From Prorocentrum cordatum (taxonomy: Eukaryota; Sar; Dinophyceae; Prorocentrales; Prorocentraceae): a stretch of DNA of 64,000 nucleotides. The position numbers and the translations under genes were made by a program. The notes beneath the pieces were generated by a model that did no database searches, was not told the DNA's origin, and saw only the letters and a program-made list of their open reading frames with translations. The stretch covers positions 252,501 to 316,500 of the forward strand of contig CAUYUJ010014544.1 of the NCBI GenBank assembly GCA_963575745.1, read 5' to 3'. Positions 1 through 10,794 of this stretch are shown piece by piece (positions within the stretch are counted from its first letter, which is position 1; each line of letters begins with the position of its first letter).

Positions 1-90
1 CATGGGCGTTTCGCTTACGAGGTCCTGGAAACATATGTATGATGCTGAACGAGCTGTCTTAAGCCACCGCAGGCCAGGACTGCATCACAG

Positions 91-400
91 CCCCTGGGAC
101 ACGTGAACATACGAATGAAAATCGCCTCCAAGGTTAGGTCCATGTGCGTAACAGCTCCTGCGGCAAGTAAAAATACGAGTGATCTGCGCCCCCAAAGCTA
201 CGAAAATCTCGATTCGGCACGCCCCTCACGTATGCCCTGCCCCATAATTTTCTTGGGGCACGTAGAAATGCATGTGATGTGCGCCCCCCAGGGCAACGAA
301 GGCGTCGACTCGGCACACCCTCACGAATGTCCTCCCCCACAATCTCCTGGGACATGTGGAAAATACAAAGGATCTGTGCTCTGAAGACGTTCGACCCCCC
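91..400. repeat. Tandem repeat, diverged 60-97 bp units (left copy)
   Basis: Four diverged units each begin near a CCTGGGACACGT or CTTGGGGCACGT-like motif, followed by an ATACGAATGA-like segment, a GCGCCCCCA segment and a TTCGGCAC..CCCTCACG segment. The same unit type reappears at about 1548-1775. No coding signal is seen. Confidence 0.6.
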
Positions 401-479
401 ACGGCACGCCAACATGGCCCTGAGTTAGGTTCGGCAATAGCGACTACAGGCGGTCCACCGCCGTGTCGGGCGAAGAAAC

Positions 480-1290
480 TCAAACTCAACAACACATAAA
501 AAAAAATCTAAGCCAAAACCGGCGGAAATCTCGAACTCTAAAACAACTGCAGAACAACTCTAAATCAAACCCTGCCAAAATCTCAAAGTCTAACAATACT
601 TAAAACAATACCTAAGCCCAAACCTGCGAAAATCTCAGACTCTAAAACAACTTCAAACAATATCTAAACCAAAACCTGCGAAAATATCAAACTCCAAAAA
701 AACTTTAGAAATAACTCAAAAAAGAAACTCTGAGCCGAAACCTGGGGAAATCTCGAACCTGAAACAAACTTCAAAGCAGAACTCTAAACCAACTCACAAG
801 CAACTCTGAAACACTAGTATAAAAAAACTCTGGGAAAACTTTAAAAAACTCTAGACGCCTAAAAACTCGATAAACAACTCTAACCCAGCTTTTAAAACAA
901 CTCTAACACTCTGGGACAACTCTAAAAAACGATAAACAATTTCATGACCACCTGGCGAACTCGAAACAAAAACTTTGGAAAACCCCTAAGACAACTCTAG
1001 CTTGGATTTTGAGGTGTTCGCAGATTTTGATTCTGAGCTTTTGGGAAGTTGTTGTAGAATTTGAGATTTTCGCAGGTTTTGGCTTAGATATTTGTTGACA
1101 GTGTTTCAGGGTTTGAAATGTTCGCAGGTTTTGGTTTAGAGATTTGTTTGAAGTTGTTGTTAGACTTTGAGATGTTGGCAGGGTTTGGTTTAGACATTTG
1201 TTGAAGTATTTTTAGAGTTTGAGATTTCCGCAGATTTTGGCTTAGAGATTGTTTGAAGTTTTTGAGTTTCCTGCTGAAGATTTTCCCAAG
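480..1290. repeat. Minisatellite in two opposed arms (inverted repeat array)
   Basis: From about 480 to 990 the plus strand repeats an AAAATCTC..ACTCTAAAACAACT motif many times, with units of roughly 40-65 bp. From about 1010 to 1290 the same motif appears reverse-complemented (TTGAGATTTTCGCAGGTTTTGGC type). The two arms could fold into a long imperfect hairpin. The ORF across 1084-1362 is only repeat sequence and I do not treat it as a gene. Confidence 0.7.
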
Positions 1291-1358
1291 ATTTCGGCTG
1301 GTTTTCTCAATGGACCTCCTGTAGTATAACTGCGGAATCTTAAGCCCTGAGAAGCATT

Positions 1359-1452
1359 GCAACGATTGGTACCGACCAACGTCGAGGCAGTATCCCTAAC
1401 ATCCACTGGTTGCAAAATCTGCGTGCAAGCTTCACTCTGGGGGCCAGCCGTG
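1359..1452 (+). repeat. 94-bp direct repeat, copy 1
   Basis: Begins GCAACGATTGGTACCGACC. It matches 1817-1910 over its whole length with a scatter of substitutions and equal length. Repeat units of the left-edge family fill the space between the copies, so the pair reflects a local segmental duplication of about 460 bp. Confidence 0.75.
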
Positions 1453-1547
1453 TCTCGCGTTGCGCGTTCCGCCGGCTGATGATGTTCGAAGACGCCTTCC
1501 TCAACTAAAGGCTTACTTCGACACGCAAAAACGTATGATCCGCGATC

Positions 1548-1775
1548 TCAGGCTCCTGGGGCACGTAAAAGTTGGAGTGATTTGCTCCGCAAGACTCCTG
1601 GAAGACGTAAGCATACTAGCGAGTTGCCCTTGCATTTCGATGGGAATCTCAATTCGACACACCCTCACTTACTTCGTAAATGTTGGGCGCTCAGCTGGCC
1701 CCCAAGACGGCTTCTTGGAGCCTCAATTCGGCACACCCCTCACGCACGTCGTGCCCCATGAACCCCCAAAGGCCC
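1548..1775. repeat. Tandem repeat units (right copy of the left-edge family)
   Basis: Units with GGGGCACGTAAAAG, TTCGACACACCCTCACTTAC and TTCGGCACACCCCTCACGCA motifs correspond to the units at 91-400. They lie between the two 94-bp direct repeats. Confidence 0.55.
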
Positions 1776-1816
1776 TTAGCTGGTCTCCAAGACCGCCTAA
1801 TCCCCAATGAATCATC

Positions 1817-1910
1817 GCAATGATTGGTACCGACCCACGTCGAGGCAGTATACCTAACACCCACTGGTTGCTAACTCTGCGTGCGAGCTTCCCCCTGTGG
1901 GACCGCCGTG
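1817..1910 (+). repeat. 94-bp direct repeat, copy 2
   Basis: Begins GCAATGATTGGTACCGACC and is the partner of 1359-1452. The copies differ at scattered positions (for example CCAACG versus CCCACG), so the duplication is not recent. Confidence 0.75.
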
Positions 1911-2049
1911 ACTCCCGCTTTGCGGGCTCAGTAAGTGGAGAAGATCCCCCCTCCTCGTATCATCGCTTCGCGTCGAAGAAATGCATACTCGAGCAAGATA
2001 TGAGACGTGAATGCCGGAGACACCTTAGCAACGGTGACCTCGAGAAGCT

Positions 2050-2674
2050 CGAAATCTAACCAAACCCAACCAACCACCCTCCCCCCGCCGCCACCCCCCA
2101 CCTCTCCCCACCGGACATAATCATATACTCATTCACTCACTCATTCATTCATTCATTCATTCATTCAGCGATGAGTCTCTGGTCCACAGAAAACAATGAA
2201 GGCTAACAGCCTGCAGACTCCGACATGAAGACCTTGAACCCCGCAGATGCAGAAGGCGTGGGCCCATCTGACGCAAGTCGCCAGAAAGAGGCCTGACACG
2301 CGCGAGGAAGGAAGGTCAGCTACCCAAACATGCGAGGTCTTGATTTTTTCAATGCGCGGTTCCCGAAGACTGGATCCTTTCCCCTGGGACGGTTTTTCGT
2401 CCCGAGCCGATTTCTGATGGCCCCGAAGCCAGCGAGGGCCCCCTGAGGCCGAACATGGTCAAAACGTCCCGTCGTGCGTAAAAACATGTTCCTACGACGC
2501 GAGCATGTCTGGCACGGCGCTGGACATCGCGCTCCGGGGGTGAACAAGTTTGATCACCGCGTGGAGGCCAGCGGGGCCTGAAGACGGGCACTTTATACAG
2601 CTCCGAGCTGCGTGAAAACCCGGAAACTGGCGAGCGCGAAGACGCTGCCGCGGACGGGGGGGCCACCTCCCAAC
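2050..2674. other. Stretch without a recognised gene, with an ATTC microsatellite
   Basis: A short (ATTC)n tract sits at about 2129-2167. The rest, 2168-2674, is mixed-composition sequence. ORFs crossing it on the minus strand run into the adjacent CCT array and have no recognisable domain. I see no gene here. Confidence 0.5.
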
Positions 2675-4071
2675 CCACCCTCCTGCTCCTCCTCCACCTT
2701 CTCCTCCTCTCTCTCCTCCTCCTCCTCCCCTCCTCCTCCTCCTCCTCCTCCTCCTCCACATCCTGCTCTTCTTATGTCTATTATTAATATTATTCCTCCT
2801 CCTCCTCCTCCTCCTCCTCCTCCTCCTCCTCCTCCTCCTCCTCCTCCTCCTCCTCCTCCTCCTCCTCCTCCTCCTCCTCCTCCTCCTCCTCCTCCTCCTC
2901 CTCCTCCACCTCCTCCTCCTTCTCCTCCTCTCCTCCTCATCCCCTCTCCTCCTCCTCCTCCTCGTCCCTCCTCCTCCTCCTCTCCTCCTCTCTCCTCCTC
3001 CTCCTCCTCCCTCCTCCTCTTCCCCTCCTCCTCCTCCTCCCTCCTGCTCCTGCTCCTCTTCCTCCTTCTCCTCCTCCTCCTCCTCCTCTCCTCCTCCTCC
3101 TCCTCCTCCTCCTCCTCCTCCTCCTCCTCCGCTTCCTCATCCTCCTCCCTCTCCTCTTCGTCCTCGTCGTCGTCCTCCTCCTCCTCGTCCTCCTCCTCCG
3201 CCGTTTCCTCCTCCTCCCTCTCCTCTCCTCCTCGCCCTCGTCGTCCTCCTTCTCCTCCTCCTCCTCCTCCTCTTCCTCCGCCTCTCCGTACTATGATTCT
3301 TCTTGTGTTGATAAGTACTGTTATTAGTATTGTGATTATTATTATTCGTCCTTTGATTATTCTTATTATGATAATTCCCACGATTATTATTAACAGTAGT
3401 CCTATTATGTATAGAATTAGGAGTAGTATTACTGCTGCTAGTATGATTATCATTAGTATTACTCGTATTGTTATGTATGTGATTATTTCTATTATTCGTA
3501 TGATCATTATTATTAGCATCAGTATTACTAGTATTACTAGTAGTACTATTAGTATTAATGTCAGTAGTATTATTGTTGTTGTTAGTATTATTGTTAGTGA
3601 TGGTATTGTTACTATTATTACTAAATAATAGTAATGCTATTGTCAGTGTTGTTATGACTACTATCATTCGTCTTTGCGATTATTAGCAATATGATTCTTA
3701 GTTTTACTACTATGATTAGTACCATTATTATTGCTTTTATCCATATGATTCTTATTCTTAGTATTCCTCCTCCTCCTCCTCCTCCTCTTTCTCCTCCTCC
3801 TCTTCCTCCTCCCCCTCCTCCTCCTCCTCCTCCTCCTCCTCCTCCTCCTCCTCCTCCTCCTCCTCCTCCTCCTCCCAGTCCTCTTCCTCCTCCTCCTCCT
3901 CCTCCTCCTCCTCCTCCTCTTCCTCCTCCTCCTCCTCTTCGTCGTCCTCCTCCTCCTCCTCTTCCTCCTCCTTCCTCTCCTCTCCTCCTCTCTTCTTTTT
4001 CTTATTATTCCTCCTCCTCCTCCTCCTCCTCCTCCTCCTCCTCCTCCCCCTCCTCCCCTCCCCCTCCTCAT
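2675..4071. repeat. CCT trinucleotide arrays with a TTA/TAT/TAG-type core
   Basis: About 2675-3290 and 3766-4071 are long imperfect (CCT)n arrays. Between them, about 3291-3765 is AT-rich sequence built from ATT, TAG and TAT trinucleotides. Open frames through the arrays translate to poly-Pro/Ser/Leu on plus and poly-Arg/Glu/Gly on minus and are not genes. The right array abuts the 3' end of degenerate LINE 1. Confidence 0.9.
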
Positions 4072-4075
4072 CCTG

Positions 4076-5736
4076 GCCTGGCGCAGCACCAAAAGCGGAA
4101 GGAGCCCGTCCACGGTGGGCAGGCCGTTTTGGATGGCGGCGCTATCGCTTTAGAAGCGGGGCCCTTACCGCTTGCGCCACCTCCTCAGCCAGTCGCGCAC
4201 GGACAGCACGACGAAGCGAGAACGCAGCCGAGCTGCCATCGACAGTTAAGGCAGAGAGCACCTCGCCATCACACATGAGAGAAGGCTCATCTCAAGGCTG
4301 TGGCCGAGGTGTTGAGATTGAGCCAGCAAGGGTGGAGAACATTCGCAACCCAGTGATGAAATGCACCCGGCCTTGGAACTTGAATTCAACAGCATGGAGG
4401 CGGGCCAAGATTTGGCGCCTGTCTTTGCTGAGCCGAACGGGCTTGCACCCACAAGCAAGATTCATCGCGCGAGGGGAGGTGCTGGCAGCATAGTGAGCAC
4501 ACGCAAAAGACTGAACGTCACAGATCAAAAGCGTGGCTAACACATGCTGCTTAGACCCTGCGACACGAAACTGCTCCTGCGCGTCAAGGATCCTCTGGGC
4601 CAGCGTTGGCGGGGGAGGCTTCGCAATCGTGAGTATTGCCTGGCCGCGCAGCCCGCTGCCTGCGCATTGAATCGACAGCAGCAATGTCATCGCCAGCGCG
4701 AGCCAGCCATCGAGAAGTGAGAGAGACCATTTTACGATGCGTGTATAGCAGTTTCAAAAACTGCGGATGCAGACGCTGAGCCTCGGCGCGATTCTTCGCG
4801 GCTCGGTCGGCAGCACCATTCCGCAGCTTATATATCAGAGTGCACTTACCCTCCTCAACCCTGGCGCGCGCGACGCGCGCCTTTGCCTTCCTCAGCTCTG
4901 GCGGGTCACCTCCCCAATCGACAGCTTTGTGCCAAACCTGCGCCCACAGACAAGCTCACGCAGCAGAGGGAGCACTAGTGGCCTCAGGGCCTCTGAGCAC
5001 ATATCCTTTCCACGCGAAGCCCGAATCCAAATGGGGCGCAACTGGCGGCGCTGCATGCATCGAGCCACCTAGCAACTCGCACAACTCCACCCCATCAATG
5101 TCCTGGAGCGGCGACGGGAGCAGGCCCGTGACAGCAACGCGGACAATGGTCGGCGGCGAAAGCTATCGCGGCCCAAGCCGCCTGCCCGCATTCAGGATGA
5201 CCCCGGAAACGCGAACCATCCAAATGCACATCGCCCGTGAGATCTTAAGGATTCCCGTGGGGGACAAAACCAGGACCCTTAGCGCGGCGGCTTGGGCAGC
5301 GGCAGCAGCGCCCGCTCGAGCAATGCGCTCGCCGGGTCGTTCGTGCCCGCGCGCGTGGCGAAGGCCGCCATGGCAGCTGGGACAGGCTCCTCGACTGTCA
5401 AGCATGGCTTCACGCGCAGTGCGGCGGTGGAGGAGGGTCCCAGGGGCACGCTTGCACGCCAGCCACGTTGGAGAGTCGATCCAACCTGGTTGAAACTGAC
5501 GGTCTTGTGGCTATTGAGCTCCATTGCAGGCACTCCGAGGGTAACCCCGCTGCTGCCAGGTGAACCCTCCCTCGGTGCCCAAAGGGAGCTTGATGGGGGC
5601 CTTCCAGAAGCCGCCGCGAAGCTCCGGCAATTCCAGATGCTCCAAGACCTGCAAATTGACCCAATCGCTGACGGCGTGGCCGACGCAGGCCAACAAAACC
5701 CGGGGGCGCATATATTCCAGGTGGAGCACGCGGCCA
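4076..5736 (-). pseudogene. LINE 1 3' part, unrecognised
   Basis: Several minus-strand ORFs of 80-180 codons cover this stretch in alternating frames and none has a motif I recognise. By position it should hold the LINE region downstream of the reverse transcriptase (thumb, possible RNase H, 3' UTR). A tRNA-like block at about 4150-4195 lies near its 3' end. I infer membership of LINE 1 from continuity and from the CCT array that ends it. Confidence 0.4.
4150..4195 (-). other. tRNA-like block (box A-like)
   Basis: The minus strand reads GGTGGCGCAAGCGGTAAGG, resembling the D-arm/box A of a tRNA, followed by CGCTTCTAAAGCG, which could form a short anticodon-type stem-loop. I see no T-arm consensus downstream and the acceptor stem does not close. 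It may be a tRNA-derived SINE or LINE 3' segment rather than a working tRNA. Confidence 0.25.
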
Positions 5737-7293
5737 TCAGAAAGCCTCCAAACCAGAGCCTGCTCGACAACGACCCCCACCCGACGCAGAGCAGCGCGCA
5801 GAGTTTAGCGTGCAGAGCTCCCACATGCCATCTGCATCAGACAGAACATCACGCGCATGCTCGAGACCGCGCACCATGGCTCGGGCACAGCGCCGCGCCA
5901 CAGCACGCGGGAGAGCGCCTTGACTGGCTCGAGCGCGGCCCGCCAGATCGGGTCGAAGTGGCGCTGCGGCGCAAAAGCGAGCGCGAGGGCGCGGCTCTCG
6001 CCGCCGGCCCTCGCGTCGAGGGGGAGCTGCAGCCCGCGATCTTGAAAGATCAAGCTCCTCCCGGGTGGCGCCTTGAACGGAGGCCCCGCAAGCCGCAGAC
6101 GTTTCCAGGACAGCGCGAGACATCAACGCCGTGGCTTTCCGCCTGGCGCCCCCCCCTCGAAGACGCCGAAGCCGTTTCAACCTCGCCCTGAAAACCCTGA
6201 TGCGCTCGCGCCGAGTGGCCCTCTGGATGCGTCTTCCCCTAGTTTTCAGCGGCACCAGCCTGGTGGCGCGGTCACTGCGGAGGGCGGCGCCACTAGCCAA
6301 AAGACAGCTTTTGTCTTGAACAATGCCCAAGTCAACGCGCGCAAGTTCTCGCTGAAGCGCCGCCCCAGCGCCGGCTATCTCGTCGATCACTCGGCCTCGC
6401 CCCCCAGAACGCTGCAGCCCGAAATCGCGCGCGACAACCGGCCAAAGTACAGCGCGATACTACTTCTGACCGGCGTCTAGCGGCCCCAGCAAAATAGGCT
6501 GCAAAAGCACAGCGGCGAAACCGCGCCCTGGGAAATCGCGGTTTCGGTCGCGAGGCACTCGCCAACCGCCCCTTGAAGGTCCAGCGACTGAAGCGAGCGA
6601 TATACCTCCACCAAAAACATTAACTGCCAAAGCGGAAACTGTTTTTTTCAGCGCGGCCTCCAGCAGATGGCGACGTTCCACGAGCTCGAACGCCTCCTTG
6701 AGGTCAAGCAGCAGGGTTGCCGACGCTCGCCACTGGGACTGAAAATGCTCGGCCCGCGCCGCCTGGAAATGCGCGCGCGCGTCGGCGCGTTTGCCCTCGG
6801 TGCCCCCCCAAGGGGACCTGCAATTAGCTCTCTGCCAGTCGGAAGTCCGTGATCCCCGAAGACGGCCCTGGATGCGGCAGAGACAATGCAGCAGCCCAAG
6901 AAGCCGAACGCCACCGAGAAGTTCCATGATAAAACGGTCTTGTTAGCGAGGGATGGCCACGCGGCCTGCGCCTCGACGCGCCCGATCAGCGCGCAAAACA
7001 ACTCGATGGGCGGCATCGAGCAACGCGGGCAGAAGCCGGGGCGGAACCTGGTCGCATCCGGAACCCGCGCCTGCCCGAAAGGTCCGAATCACCTTCTTGA
7101 GCTCATCGCGGGTTGTGGGAGGGGGGGGGGGGGGCGGGTCTGGGCCCCAGATCACCGGGCCTGGCCGCTTCTCTCCCACCTGCCACCGCCCGTGCCGCTC
7201 CTTCTCAAGCGCCCTCATTTCCCCCATGCCGGCGTTGGAGCGGAGGGTCAAGGAGTCGAGGGTGGGGGGCTGCCAGGCATCAGGCAACTGCAC
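5737..7293 (-). pseudogene. LINE 1 reverse transcriptase remnants
   Basis: Three fragments in different frames line up in the right order. About 7180-7100 carries a segment with GAGSGCDQVPPRLLP, typical of the start of LINE RT domains. About 6720-6660 carries LLLDLKEAFELVERRHLL, the motif A block with its catalytic Asp. About 6390-6310 carries VIDEIAGAG followed by an LGIVQDKSCLLAS-type block, the motif C region with IDE in place of VDD. The frame changes between blocks and the altered catalytic pair mean it cannot be active. Confidence 0.65.
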
Positions 7294-7947
7294 ATGCTCG
7301 AAAAGCGCGGCCGCTCCTCCGACGGTGTGAGATTTGACCCATCGGCCCCAGCTGACGATCTTCGCCTGGGCGGGAGCTCGTGAGCCAGGGGCGCGAACAA
7401 GTCGAAGACGGCGTAATCTAATCTCTCGACGCGATCCAGAGCTCCCAAGAGCGCCGCCGCAAGTTCCGAGTTCGGAATGTCCGACGAGGTCTGGAGCTTC
7501 CGAGTCTCACTATAAGGCCGCAGGGCCCGGGCAACAGTCATGGGCTTCGCCGGGGACTTGAGCAACAGTGCCATGGGCCTCCACCAGACAGCCTGCGGGC
7601 AAAGCCAAGGGCAGGGGACAGGCGCGGGTTTGGCGGGCTTGTGCATCCCAGCCCTCGCACCCCCAGCGCGACCTTAATAGGGCGCGCAAGCTCCCCAGGA
7701 ATCTGATCGACCTCTAGCCACTCGAGCTCGGCCGCCGACGCGAAGACGTTCCAAGCATCTCCCAGATTGGCCGACGACATAGCTTTGGCAGCGACTTCCC
7801 AACGAGCAATATCGGGTTGACTACGGCAACCAATGGGCGACTCTCAAGGAAACCTCCTGGGCGCCGCGGCCATCCCTACAGCTGGCAGGCACTCGAGCGC
7901 GGGGAGCTCAAGAGAGACAGGCGTGCGCGGCGTCGTCGCCACATCTG

Positions 7948-8580
7948 TCAGCTGCTTCGCAGCGCCACCAGACGCCAAAGAGCTGCTGAGGGCGAACAGT
8001 AGATAATATTGTCGGCCGGCGTGCACGCGCCCGCCTCAGAGAGTAAAATGTGCCCATCTAGCGCGCCAGCCCGTCCTGAGTGCGTTAGCACGCCAGGCTC
8101 CATATTGACATCGCCCATCACGATGCAGGGTAAAATAGTTATTGGGAGCACAGCCCCAAGACGACAGAGCAGATCCCACTCGGCAAGGGCAAGACCAATC
8201 TAATTGTGCAGATACACGGCGCACGCCAGAGAACCTCCAGGAACCAGTCCGACATGTAACACAGCAGCTCTCCCGAACTGAATATCCTCAGGAACGGTCT
8301 CCAGGCCACCAAATCCAATATGCTTAGGAACTGCCATCGTGACCCCAGCCGAAGAAACACACGTCGTAAGAGCCTTCGAAAAACGAGCACGCCAACCCTG
8401 TCTACGAAGTTTGTGTTCCCAAGCGCCCGTATCAAAAACGTTGGTCTCCTGAGCTGCAACGAACTGCGAGCCTAGGACAGAAGGAGAGGCGAGGAGCAAA
8501 TCCAAACCATTTCGATCGGTGACGTTCCAGTAAACGAGCCTCCAAGAAACTCGATGCGAACGAGCAGCAGCGGCATGGAC
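7948..8580 (-). pseudogene. LINE 1 AP-endonuclease remnant
   Basis: Minus-strand blocks include a VYWNVTDRNG start, a VAAQETNVFD block (catalytic Glu region) and, in another frame near 8120, VMGDVNMEPG, matching the GDxN motif of AP endonuclease-like LINE endonucleases. It sits between the ORF1 region and the RT remnants as expected. The frame breaks at about 8200-8150, so this is a relic. Confidence 0.6.
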
Positions 8581-8590
8581 ATCGCGTTGG

Positions 8591-9603
8591 CTACCCATGC
8601 AATTTTCGGGCGGCCTCCTCAAGGGCTGTCTCCATCTGCGAGCGCGCGATGCCGCCATCACCGTCGCCAGCAAACTGGTCGAGCCAGTCGCCCTGCTTGA
8701 GGATATGGACCGCCTCGTCCATGTCGATGTCCTGTTTGCTGCCCACTGTGCCGCCCGAGCCGCCGACGACGCCTGGCTGAACAGCAGCACCAGCAGGAGC
8801 ATCAGCAACACCACCGTCATCAAGGTCAGCATCGGCGTCTTCATGTGGAAAGGCCGTCTGCTCGGCTTCGGCCTTCGCTTCTGCCTCTGCCTTGGAATTG
8901 TCCCGCGCCTCCACCACAGCCTTGATGGTTTCCAACACCCTCTGCTCGAGCCCGAACTCAGCAAGCTGATGAAGGGCAGGATCGATAAGCTGAGGACGTT
9001 GAGCTTGAGACAGCTCGCCGAACGCTGTGGCGGCAACCCGCGCCGCCTCGCGCTCCTGAGCCTCCAACTCAAGGTAATTCGTCTTGAGCTCGCCCACGCG
9101 CAGCGCCTGCTTCGCGAGCGCCTCCTGCGCCGTCTTGAACTGCTGCCTGACCCTGTGGACCTGATCCTTGAGCGTGTCGTGCCGCTACTTGGCCTGGCGA
9201 CTGAGCGCCAGCGGGTCTCCATCACGTGCCGCACGCTCAGCCATGATGGCCACCTGCCCAGGAGCGAGCCAGATGCTGCAAGCCTCGAAGCGCTCAGCAA
9301 ACACACAGGGCAACGCACTCTTGCGCTCAGGTGTGAGCTTGGAGCCACCAGCAGCAGCGGGCGCTCCCTCGCCTCGAAGCTGCAGGCGGGGAGCTGAATC
9401 CACGCACCACCAGGAGCACGAGGTTGCACAACAGCAGGCACAGGCCCTTTGTCACGCCCGCACGCCCAGCACGTGGTTCTCCAATGGAAGTTGTTGGTGA
9501 TACCGCAGTTCTTGTGATAGCGCGTCCATGTCTGCTGCACCCACGGTCGGTGAACATTGCGCCCCATTGGCACAAGCGAGGGAGACAAGAACCACACTAT
9601 CAC
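8591..9603 (-). pseudogene. LINE 1 ORF1 (zinc-motif protein) remnant
   Basis: One frame starting near 9603 has a W-rich zinc-ribbon-like segment (YHKNCGITNNFHWRTTCWACGR), comparable with the CxCGxWTW...CxxC segment in LINE 2 ORF1 and a CGGCPSDACWACG segment in LINE 3. A second frame, 9097-8591, encodes a Glu/Ala-rich, probably helical region with acidic stretches. ORF1 proteins of LINEs bind RNA, and a nucleic-acid-binding role is inferred from the zinc motif alone. The two parts lie in different frames. Confidence 0.55.
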
Positions 9604-9697
9604 GAGAGTACAGTGCGGGAGTTACAGTATCAGGAGAGCAATCTGACAGTTCGCTACGAGGGCCACAAAACCCTCTTGCCAAAAAGAAACTCTAGTC

Positions 9698-9716
9698 CTC
9701 GAGCCACCGCTACGGA
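9698..9716 (-). other. Decayed spliced-leader relic, inner copy
   Basis: The minus strand reads TCCGTAGCGGTGGCTCGAG. Compared with the dinoflagellate spliced leader it keeps the first eight bases and most of the last nine, with a 3-nt deletion and changes in the centre. It lies directly downstream of the outer relic, the tandem arrangement expected when a retroposed copy is transcribed, trans-spliced again and re-inserted. Confidence 0.6.
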
Positions 9717-9738
9717 CTTGAGCTAAAATGACTGCGGA
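9717..9738 (-). other. Decayed spliced-leader relic, outer copy
   Basis: This 22-nt minus-strand segment matches the dinoflagellate spliced leader at 19 of 22 positions, with differences at positions 5, 8 and 15, all transitions. It marks the 5' end of LINE 1 and is followed outward by a purine/pyrimidine tract. Confidence 0.8.
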
Positions 9739-10020
9739 TCTCCCCCTCCCCCCCCTCTCCTCCTCCTCTTCCTCCTCCTTCTCCTCCTCCCCCTCCTTCT
9801 CCTAGTTATCATTATCCTCCTCCTCCTCCTCCTCCTCCTCCTCCTCCTCATCCGCCTTCCCCTCCTCCTCCTCCTCCTCCTTCTCCTCTTCCGCCTCCTC
9901 CTCCTCTCCTCCTCCTCCTCATCCTCCTCCTCCTCGTCCTCCTCCTTCTTCTCCTCCTCTACTCTTCCTCCGCCTGCTCCTCCTCCCCCTTCTCCCCCTG
10001 CCTCCCCATCCCCCCCTCGA
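9739..10020. repeat. CCT array next to LINE 1 5' end
   Basis: Imperfect (CCT)n on the plus strand with CTTCCT interruptions. It starts immediately outside the spliced-leader relic of LINE 1 and ends about 40 bp from the stop codon of the kinase last exon. Confidence 0.85.
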
Positions 10021-10058
10021 CACCATACCCGGCGTATCTGCTCAGGTTGGGCCGTCGA

Positions 10059-10181
10059 TTACTTAGTCAGCGCATTCTGCGACGGGTCAACAGACACTGA
10101 GAGGCCCATCGGAATCATTGAGACTAACTCTTTGGTGATGTCGATGAACTGCGCGCGCTTCTTGTAGTCAAACTCCAAAGC
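10059..10181 (-). CDS. Sensor kinase, last exon (kinase subdomain XI and C-terminus)
   Basis: This is the final exon of the GAF-PAS kinase gene, residues about 678-717. The minus strand reads ALEFDYKKRAQFIDITKEL, the subdomain XI pattern ALExDyxxRpxF, followed by about 20 residues and a TAA stop at 10061-10059. The exon may begin at 10181 after an AAG acceptor, giving a clean join to exon 2 after MKK. Alternatively it begins at 10221 after an ACAG acceptor, which adds GLLKPQEFASWMK and uses a GT donor in exon 2. The 45 bp upstream of 10181 is a diverged copy of the end of exon 2, so both joins stay in frame. It is too short to stand out as an ORF and was recognised from codon sense. Confidence 0.7.
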   Translation of the reverse strand, partial: ALEFDYKKRAQFIDITKELVSMIPMGLSVSVDPSQNALTK

Positions 10182-10249
10182 CTTCATCCAGGAAGCAAAT
10201 TCTTGGGGCTTCAGCAAACCCCTGTCCCCAGCCCCCAGCCCCCCCCCAG

Positions 10250-10460
10250 TATACGAAAGGGGGAATAATACAAGGTCAGCATAGGTATACAGGGTCTATA
10301 TACGAAGAATACAAGGTCAGCACAAAGTATACCAAGTCAAGATGCGAAGACGACGCGGTGACTATACGAAGACAAGAAGGCCAATCTACGAAGAATACAC
10401 GGTCTGTTCAATGTAGGAAGAACAATACAATACTACACATCGGAACGCGAAGAATACACT
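10250..10460. repeat. Short tandem repeat, TACGAAGAATACAAGGTCAG type
   Basis: About eight diverged units built on TATACGAAGAATACAAGGTC recur here. The same motif recurs at about 14140-14205, just downstream of exon 2, so both ends of kinase intron 2 carry it. Confidence 0.7.
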
Positions 10461-10794
10461 GACCCCCCAGTAGGACAGAAAGACTGTGGGAACAAGGAGC
10501 CTCCTCCTGCCACCCCCAAAGAGCCCATTTTGCACCTGCGCTCGTTGGCTTCTGCTAGTATCCGTTCGCATTCGTTCGCTTGCGTTGACACTGGAACATA
10601 CTCACCCGCTTATGGGGCCGCCGCGTTGGGCATGTTTGGAGCACCGCTTACGCATATGGGGCCGCCCGTGAGGATTACGCTGCTGCTGCTCTGCTGTCTC
10701 GGCCGCTGGCGCTGCTGTTGCTGCTTCGGCATGGTGATCCCATCCCTTTGGACATTATCCAGGCGCCGCTTGCACACCTGGGGGTCGCATGTTT
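10461..10794. other. Stretch without a recognised gene
   Basis: Within kinase intron 2. It holds mixed sequence with GGGGCCGCC and CTGCTGCTG blocks. No domain or gene is recognised. Confidence 0.4.

Larger units (their letters stand above)
4076..9738 (-). mobile_element. LINE 1: degenerate non-LTR retrotransposon
   Basis: On the minus strand the order is spliced-leader relics (9738-9698), an ORF1-like region with a zinc-binding motif (9603-8591), AP-endonuclease remnants (about 8580-7948), reverse-transcriptase remnants (about 7293-5737) and an unrecognised 3' part. The frame changes several times and no ORF spans a whole domain, so this is a dead copy. CCT/GGA tracts lie at both ends (2675-4071 and 9739-10020). 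This orientation and domain order are those of an endonuclease-type LINE. Confidence 0.75.

Noticed and set aside
2612-3628. Long plus and minus ORFs (308-338 codons) rich in Pro/Ser or Glu/Arg/Gly
   Set aside because: They are translations of CCT/GGA arrays with no domain. The same happens at 3664-4278, 61663-62607 and 12640-13407.
9660-9690. Third, older spliced-leader relic inside LINE 1
   Set aside because: A TTTTTGGCAAGAG stretch recalls the leader centre but lacks the ends; not separable from chance.
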